A stretch of DNA of 64,000 nt from Streptomyces griseochromogenes (lineage in GTDB: Bacteria; Actinomycetota; Actinomycetes; Streptomycetales; Streptomycetaceae), in the NCBI RefSeq assembly GCF_001542625.1, contig NZ_CP016279.1, forward strand, positions 496,001-560,000, in the 5' to 3' direction. A program made the position numbers and the translations under genes. Below, piece by piece: positions 59,618 through 64,000 of this stretch. The notes beneath the pieces were generated by a model that ran no database searches, was not told the DNA's origin, and saw only the letters and a program-made list of their open reading frames with translations. How positions within the stretch are numbered: position 1 is the stretch's first letter; each line of letters starts with the position of its first letter.

Positions 59618-59643
59618 CCCTTGGTGTGCCTTCTGCACAAGGG
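59618..59643 (+). terminator. Weak hairpin at the end of the phosphonate operon
   Basis: CCCTTG..TGC pairs with GCACAAGGG around CTTCT with a small bulge, starting at the base after the last stop. The remaining gap to 59892 shows nothing else. Confidence 0.45.
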
Positions 59644-59892
59644 TGCGGGCCGGCCACGACCGGTACCCCGCGGTCCGGCCTCTGCCGGCGAGCGCCGGAG
59701 GCCGAGGGGCATCACGCCCGGGCCTGCCGGTCATCGACCCCACGGCCGTGCCGGCCCGGGCAACGGTCAGGGAGGCCTTGGCCCCGGTGGGCAGCCCGTA
59801 GCCAGGGGCCACCGGACACCGTCCGGCCCCGCACCGCGTCGGGCTTCGCGGGCTCGGCACCGCTTCGCACGCCGTCGGACCGGCGGTCGGCG

Positions 59893-61341
59893 TCAGCGCG
59901 GGCGGCGCTCGTAGACGGTCACCCTGCGGCCGCGTACCTGCTCGTCCGTCACTGCCGTGAAGTACTCCTTGAGTACGGAGGCCTTCACCCTGTCCCGCTG
60001 TGCCGACACCGGCCTCGCCACCTCGACCGCGTCCGTGACCAGCAGAATGCGGCGCTCGGCCAGCATCGCGGCGCGGATCCGGTCGGGTCCGGCCTCCACG
60101 CCCTTCAGGGTCCCGGAGTCCTCGGGGCTGTCCCGCAGGGCGATGTCCCTCAGACCGGTGAAGTCCGCGGGGGAGACCAGCGCGGTGTCGCGCCGGGCGG
60201 CCGGTACGAAGAGCACCGCGTCCCCGGTCTGCTTGAGGCGCTGTACGTCCGCCGCCACCGACAGGACGTCGTCCACCCGGCTGGCGGGGGAGCGCTTGGC
60301 CAGCGTCTGCGGCAGCAGGGCCACCAGCGCCGTGGCGGCCACCACGGGCAGGATCCACCGGGACGCTCTCGGGAAGCGGGGCGCGGCCACCCGTACCAGG
60401 GTGCCCAGCGCCGTCCCGATCAACAGAGCGAGGCCCAGCATGCTGAACAGCACATAGCGGTCGAGGAACAGCGGCTGGACCAGGGAGAGCCCGATCAGGG
60501 TGAGCTGGGGGACGGCCAGGAGGGGAAGGCCGACGGCCGCGGTCGACAGGTGTCCCGCCGGCGGCCGGTCCAGCAGGGCTCCCAGCCCGCCGATCGCCAG
60601 CAGCACCGCAGGGCCGATCATCATGTGCCAGGTCAGCGGCGGGATCCAGGAGACCTGGTCGGACTGCCCGCGGCTGAACAGGATCAGTGGCAGCACACCC
60701 GTGGTGGCGGCCGCCGAGGCCACCGCCCAGCGCGTCCACGGTCCGCGCCCGGCCCGCGTCCAGACCAGGGTCGCGGCGTGCGCCGGCAGGATCATCAACG
60801 ACAGCCAGTTGAGCAGACCGCACAGCAGGACGGTGCCGCCGTACGCCGCCCAGCGAAGCGCGTGACAACGGTCTTCGAGCAAGGTCACCAGCAGCAGTGT
60901 CGAGATCGCCGCCCCGGCCGCGACCAGGGCGTACGGCCGCCCCTCCTGGAGGTAGAACTGCGCGGCGGGCAGGAGCCCCAGGGCCAGGCCGGCGCCCAGA
61001 CCCGCCCGCGGTCCGGCCAGCCGGTCGCCGATGACCGTCACGCAGGCCGCCGCCACGGCCATGGCCAGCACGGAGGGCAGCCGCAGGGTCGTGGTGCTCG
61101 GTCCGAAAGCCTCGAAGAGACCGTGCATCAGCAGGTAGTAGAGGCCGTGCACGGCGTCCACATGGCTCAGCATGTGCCAGATCTCGGGGACGGACCGCTC
61201 CGCCACCTGCCAGGTCGCGGCCTCGTCCCGCCACACGCTGTGCTGCCGGGGCAGTCCCCACAGGCCGAGGGCCAGGGTCCACAGGAGCGGTATCAGCCAG
61301 ATGGGCAGGCGGCGCCGGCCGACGGCTATGTGGGAAGTCAT
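59893..61341 (-). CDS. GT39/ArnT-like polytopic glycosyltransferase
   Basis: A 482-residue membrane protein with ~10-12 hydrophobic segments. The first loop contains HSVWRDEAATWQVAERSV, where Asp-Glu matches the catalytic acid of GT-C mannosyl/arabinosyltransferases using polyprenyl-phosphate sugars. GLYYLLMHGLFEAFGPSTTTLRLPSVLA is also typical of the family. A soluble C-terminal part (~360-482) ends in VTVYERRPR. Sugar and acceptor are unknown. ATG 61341 was chosen because earlier in-frame sequence to 61506 is Pro/Arg-rich noncoding. No clear link to either neighbour cluster. Confidence 0.83.
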   Translation of the reverse strand: MTSHIAVGRRRLPIWLIPLLWTLALGLWGLPRQHSVWRDEAATWQVAERSVPEIWHMLSHVDAVHGLYYLLMHGLFEAFGPSTTTLRLPSVLAMAVAAACVTVIGDRLAGPRAGLGAGLALGLLPAAQFYLQEGRPYALVAAGAAISTLLLVTLLEDRCHALRWAAYGGTVLLCGLLNWLSLMILPAHAATLVWTRAGRGPWTRWAVASAAATTGVLPLILFSRGQSDQVSWIPPLTWHMMIGPAVLLAIGGLGALLDRPPAGHLSTAAVGLPLLAVPQLTLIGLSLVQPLFLDRYVLFSMLGLALLIGTALGTLVRVAAPRFPRASRWILPVVAATALVALLPQTLAKRSPASRVDDVLSVAADVQRLKQTGDAVLFVPAARRDTALVSPADFTGLRDIALRDSPEDSGTLKGVEAGPDRIRAAMLAERRILLVTDAVEVARPVSAQRDRVKASVLKEYFTAVTDEQVRGRRVTVYERRPR

Positions 61342-61460
61342 GAAGTGGTCGAGGCCCCCGAGGTAGCGGTGCGGACCGGACACGAGCGGTCCGCGGACTT
61401 GAGGAAGAGGGACCGGGCCGCCGGTCGGGTTGCGTGGGGGCGCGGAAAAGACGCGAAGGG

Positions 61461-61500
61461 CACACGGTCCTGGCGGCGGGCACACGGTCCGGGCGGCGGG
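61461..61500. repeat. Two 20-bp tandem repeats
   Basis: CACACGGTCCTGGCGGCGGG (61461-61480) and CACACGGTCCGGGCGGCGGG (61481-61500) differ at one base; a partial third copy follows (GGGCACGGTCCGCGCC). It lies upstream of the glycosyltransferase start. Function unknown. Confidence 0.75.
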
Positions 61501-61751
61501 GGGCACGGTCCGCGCCGGGGCGGAGTTCGCCGGCCGTACCCGCGGCCAGAAATGGAAGACCGTATTCCGGAATGATGGCCGAAAATTTCCGTCAGGATTG
61601 GCGGTATTGAACCCAACGCCTCACGGCAATTTCCCGTCCACTCGCGACTTCTTCTTCGTTCGCCGCGCGCGCCGGGCATCCGGGGGTCTGCTTTTTCCGA
61701 TCCTGACCTGGTTTATGTGTTGAATTGATCACGTAAATATTCGGTTGCTTT

Positions 61752-61804
61752 AAGTCATGCATACGATCAAGATCTGGCCTGTCCTGACCAGAACAAGATG
61801 ACTT
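61752..61804 (+). promoter_or_regulatory. Leader stem-loop abutting the bacteriocin ribosome site
   Basis: AAGTCAT (61752-61758) pairs with ATGACTT (61798-61804), and inside it TCTGG (61773-61777) pairs with CCAGA (61788-61792). The outer stem ends immediately before the GGAG ribosome site at 61805, so folding could modulate translation. The internal loop is asymmetric, so this is tentative. Confidence 0.35.
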
Positions 61805-61814
61805 GGAGTCACTC

Positions 61815-62114
61815 TTGAGCATGCGAAACGGGGTCAAGGCCGCTCTCGCGACCGGCGCCATCATCATGGCCGCTGCCACACCGGCGCTGGCCGATACGGT
61901 CTCGGTCGGTGGCGGCACCTGGAGCCACGACATGGGTGCCAACACCCTGTGGTCCAACTACAAGCACCCGTACGTCCAGCACTCGTCGTCGGTGCACGGC
62001 AAGTACTGGTCCTTCAGCGGCTGCACCGCGAAGGGCCAGTGGTCCCTGGCCTCCGCGGACAAGGACCACATCCTGCCGAACGAGAACAAGGCGTACTGGT
62101 CCAAGGACTGCTAG
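61815..62114 (+). CDS. Lactococcin-972-type bacteriocin precursor
   Basis: A 99-residue secreted peptide. The signal peptide (SMRNGVKAALATGAIIMAAATPALA) is followed by a mature ~73-residue peptide starting DTVSVGGGTWSHDMG, with NYKHPYVQHSSSVHGKYW and SGCTAKGQWSLASADKD. The pattern VGGGxW, WSNYxH, HSSSV is the lactococcin 972 family signature; the prototype binds lipid II and blocks septum formation in lactococci. The mature peptide has two Cys (SGCTA and the C-terminal residue), possibly a disulfide. TTG 61815 was chosen (GGAG six bases upstream); ATG 61821 is the alternative. It is followed by its membrane partner gene. Confidence 0.88.
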   Translation: MSMRNGVKAALATGAIIMAAATPALADTVSVGGGTWSHDMGANTLWSNYKHPYVQHSSSVHGKYWSFSGCTAKGQWSLASADKDHILPNENKAYWSKDC

Positions 62115-62281
62115 TCATTCCGTGCCGGTAAGTCCCTTGTGGCCGTAGGCGCTTCGGCATCTGCCCACGCGTCCCGGCACGCCCGGCTGTGGGGGCGGGT
62201 CACTCGTCCCCGCAGCCGGGGTTCACCGTCCCAGCCCTGCGGGATCCGAGTTCCGGCGAGGGCCTCGAGCTAGGTAAATCC

Positions 62282-64000
62282 ATGCTGCACCGAGGTATCA
62301 AGTTCGTCCACGCAGCCGTACTGGCGTTTTCCGCGGTGCTGGCATTTCTGTTCGTGCGGGGACTGGACGAGGACGGGGTTCTGGGCAGCTCGGCTCTTGT
62401 CTGGGTGTTCGACTCCGGCAATTCGACGACCGGTGGCCAGGTGGCCCAGGACATCGAGTCCTTCTCCGCGCGCCACGGGTTCGCGGTGGCTCGCGAGGTG
62501 CCCGATCTGAGGGACCCCGACAGCCATCGCCACCTGTATCTCGCGGCGGGCAAGAGGTCCGATGCGGCGTCGTGGCTGGATGAGGGATATCCGGAGTTCA
62601 GCAGGAATTTCCGGACGGATGTGCATCCGATCTCCGAGATCGGACAGCGTGATCCGCGCGGCTATTACTACGTCTTCGGGTCGTCCGCCGATGCCGACGC
62701 GCTGCTGGCCGAGTTCACCCGCCTCGGCCTGCAGGCCGGTGTGAGCCACCCCTTCTCCTACAGCGAGCTGGCCACCGCCTACAAGGGCGGTGCCCTGTAC
62801 TGGTCCTTCTGGGTGGTCGCGCTCGCCGCGGTGACGATGTGCGGCGCGAGCGTGCTGCTCAACGCCAAGGCGTACGGGGTCCTGCGGCTGCAGGGCATGT
62901 CCTTCACGGACCTGCTGCTGCGTGATCTGAGACAGCTCGCGGTGTTCTGGTCGATCAGCCTCGGTGCCGTGGCGGCCGCGGCGGTCGCCTTCCTCGGTTT
63001 CTACAACGGCTTCGCCCGGCTCGGTCTGTTCGCCGCGGTCGCCGCGGTCCTGGCCGGCCTGCTCGTTCTCATGACACTGGCCGCACACGCCGCCGTACTC
63101 GCCCTGACCGGCAAGGTCGAGGTGCTCCGCGCCCTCAGGGGCGAACTGCCCGCCAGGGCGGCGACCGCGAGCGCCTATCTGGTGCGCGTCCCGGCCATGC
63201 TGCTGGCCCTCGGCATCGCCGTGGATGTCGCCCATGCGGGCCAGAACGTCCTGGCGCGTCAGGCGAGCCAGACCGCTTACGCCAAGGCGGGCGACGCCGT
63301 CACCATCCGGCTCAACGGAAGTCTGCGCGGCGAGACGAAACAGGTGATCAAGGAACTCGGGCCATGGCTGCGCCGGGCCGACCGGGCGGGCAAGGTCGTG
63401 GTGGCCGGGCGCCGCGACCTCCAGAGCATCGCCCCGACCTCCCATCTGCCGACCGGTGAGGTGCTCTTCGTCAACGAGACCTTCCTGAGGAAGCAGCCGG
63501 TCCTCGACCCTGCGGGCCGGCGCTACGGCCCGGCACCCCGGGACGGCAAGGCTCCCGGGACGCACGCGGTGCGGCTCATCGTCCCGCAGTCGCTGAGCGC
63601 CCGTACCCCGGCCATCGCCACCGCGGTTCGCGGGGTGCTGGACGTGGGTTCCCGCCGGCACATCCGCGTGGAGGCGTTCCGGTCGAGGAACGGCCAGCGC
63701 GTGTTCGCCTACAACCCCGGCAGTGAGATCTACAACGCGGCCCACGCCCCGGAGGAGGACCGGTCCCTCGTCCACGACCCGGTCGTCGTCGTGATCCCCA
63801 ACGGGTCGGACGTCATCGACGACGACCTCTACACCGCGTTCGCCAGCCAGGAGGGGATCGTCTTTCCCGACCCGGCCGACGTCCTGAGCGCCGTCGACGG
63901 CAAGGGGCCGGGCAAGCTGTCGACCTACGTGGCGGCCGTGCGTCCTGTCGCCGAGAACTCCGCCCTGAAGAGGAGGGACGCCGTCCGGGAGCTCCGGCTG
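62282..64000 (+). CDS. Bacteriocin-associated integral membrane protein (partial, runs off right edge)
   Basis: 573 codons are open to the window edge. It begins HRGIKFVHAAVLAFSAVLAFLFVRGLD (first membrane helix), then a ~130-residue outer domain (WVFDSGNSTTGGQVAQDIE). Clustered membrane helices follow (ALYWSFWVVALAAVTMCGASVLL and others up to ~residue 330), then a second soluble domain. This matches the large membrane protein that accompanies lactococcin 972 genes, usually with an ABC ATPase gene next, which would lie outside the window. The role is export or immunity. ATG 62282 lies ~8 bases behind AGG. Confidence 0.8.
   Translation, partial: MLHRGIKFVHAAVLAFSAVLAFLFVRGLDEDGVLGSSALVWVFDSGNSTTGGQVAQDIESFSARHGFAVAREVPDLRDPDSHRHLYLAAGKRSDAASWLDEGYPEFSRNFRTDVHPISEIGQRDPRGYYYVFGSSADADALLAEFTRLGLQAGVSHPFSYSELATAYKGGALYWSFWVVALAAVTMCGASVLLNAKAYGVLRLQGMSFTDLLLRDLRQLAVFWSISLGAVAAAAVAFLGFYNGFARLGLFAAVAAVLAGLLVLMTLAAHAAVLALTGKVEVLRALRGELPARAATASAYLVRVPAMLLALGIAVDVAHAGQNVLARQASQTAYAKAGDAVTIRLNGSLRGETKQVIKELGPWLRRADRAGKVVVAGRRDLQSIAPTSHLPTGEVLFVNETFLRKQPVLDPAGRRYGPAPRDGKAPGTHAVRLIVPQSLSARTPAIATAVRGVLDVGSRRHIRVEAFRSRNGQRVFAYNPGSEIYNAAHAPEEDRSLVHDPVVVVIPNGSDVIDDDLYTAFASQEGIVFPDPADVLSAVDGKGPGKLSTYVAAVRPVAENSALKRRDAVRELRL

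Larger units (their letters stand above)
61342..61814. other. Divergent intergenic region before the bacteriocin gene
   Basis: About 470 bp. The left part is GC-rich with the 20-bp tandem repeats listed separately. From ~61550 the sequence turns markedly AT-rich, a likely promoter region for the rightward bacteriocin operon. Near the end lies a stem-loop reaching the ribosome site (separate entry). No ORF seen. Confidence 0.55.

Noticed and set aside
1..64000. CRISPR arrays, prophage structural genes or an IS element with a DDE transposase
   Set aside because: No regularly spaced direct repeats and no capsid, terminase or DDE-transposase motifs were seen; the only mobile unit recognised is the tyrosine-recombinase element.

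Overview
The window looks like core chromosome of a Streptomyces species. It is very GC-rich, many genes start with GTG, and neighbouring genes often overlap by ATGA or GTGA. The gene order acs, tad locus, DEAD/DECH helicase, bldG, hppA, topA, tmk, holB matches the S. coelicolor neighbourhood as I recall it. No database search was run; family names rest on motifs and context.

Region 1 (1-9033) holds housekeeping genes: the end of an acetyl-CoA synthetase gene, a SulP transporter fused to a beta-carbonic anhydrase, a deacetylase-like lipoprotein, a CooC/MinD-like ATPase, a degenerate Fic-like protein and an HAD-IB phosphatase. It ends with a 6C small RNA lying between the phosphatase and ssd.

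Region 2 (9034-20699) is the Tad/Flp locus (ssd, tadA, tadB, tadC, flp, two TadE-like genes). Its first gene, ssd, is split by a 6.27-kb mobile element. The element carries three overlapping tyrosine-recombinase genes and one small coiled-coil gene, and no cargo. A 7-bp direct repeat and imperfect inverted arms mark its ends, and removing it on paper restores the ssd frame exactly.

Region 3 (20602-39686) returns to core genes: a DUF1998-type helicase, bldG and its partner ATPase gene, the proton-pumping pyrophosphatase, topA, a three-part MFS/thymidylate kinase/coiled-coil protein, holB, a secreted tripeptidyl-aminopeptidase-like lipoprotein and tRNA-Thr(CGT). Several strong hairpin terminators separate them.

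Region 4 (42500-59617) is a phosphonate biosynthetic cluster of two divergent arms. PEP mutase, phosphonopyruvate decarboxylase, an alcohol dehydrogenase and an HEPD/MpnS-type oxygenase should give 2-hydroxyethylphosphonate and then hydroxymethylphosphonate. A 2-hydroxyacid dehydrogenase and an aminotransferase could then give aminomethylphosphonate. A YqcI/YcgG (DcsA-like) protein suggests N-hydroxyarginine. An ATP-grasp ligase and three Fem/GNAT-fold proteins suggest peptide bond formation. A divergent NDP-kinase-like protein, a nucleotidyltransferase, a methyltransferase and an MFS exporter complete the set. The likely product is a phosphonopeptide related to argolaphos.

Region 5 (59893-64000) has a GT39-like membrane glycosyltransferase and the start of a lactococcin-972-type bacteriocin operon, whose membrane protein runs off the right edge.
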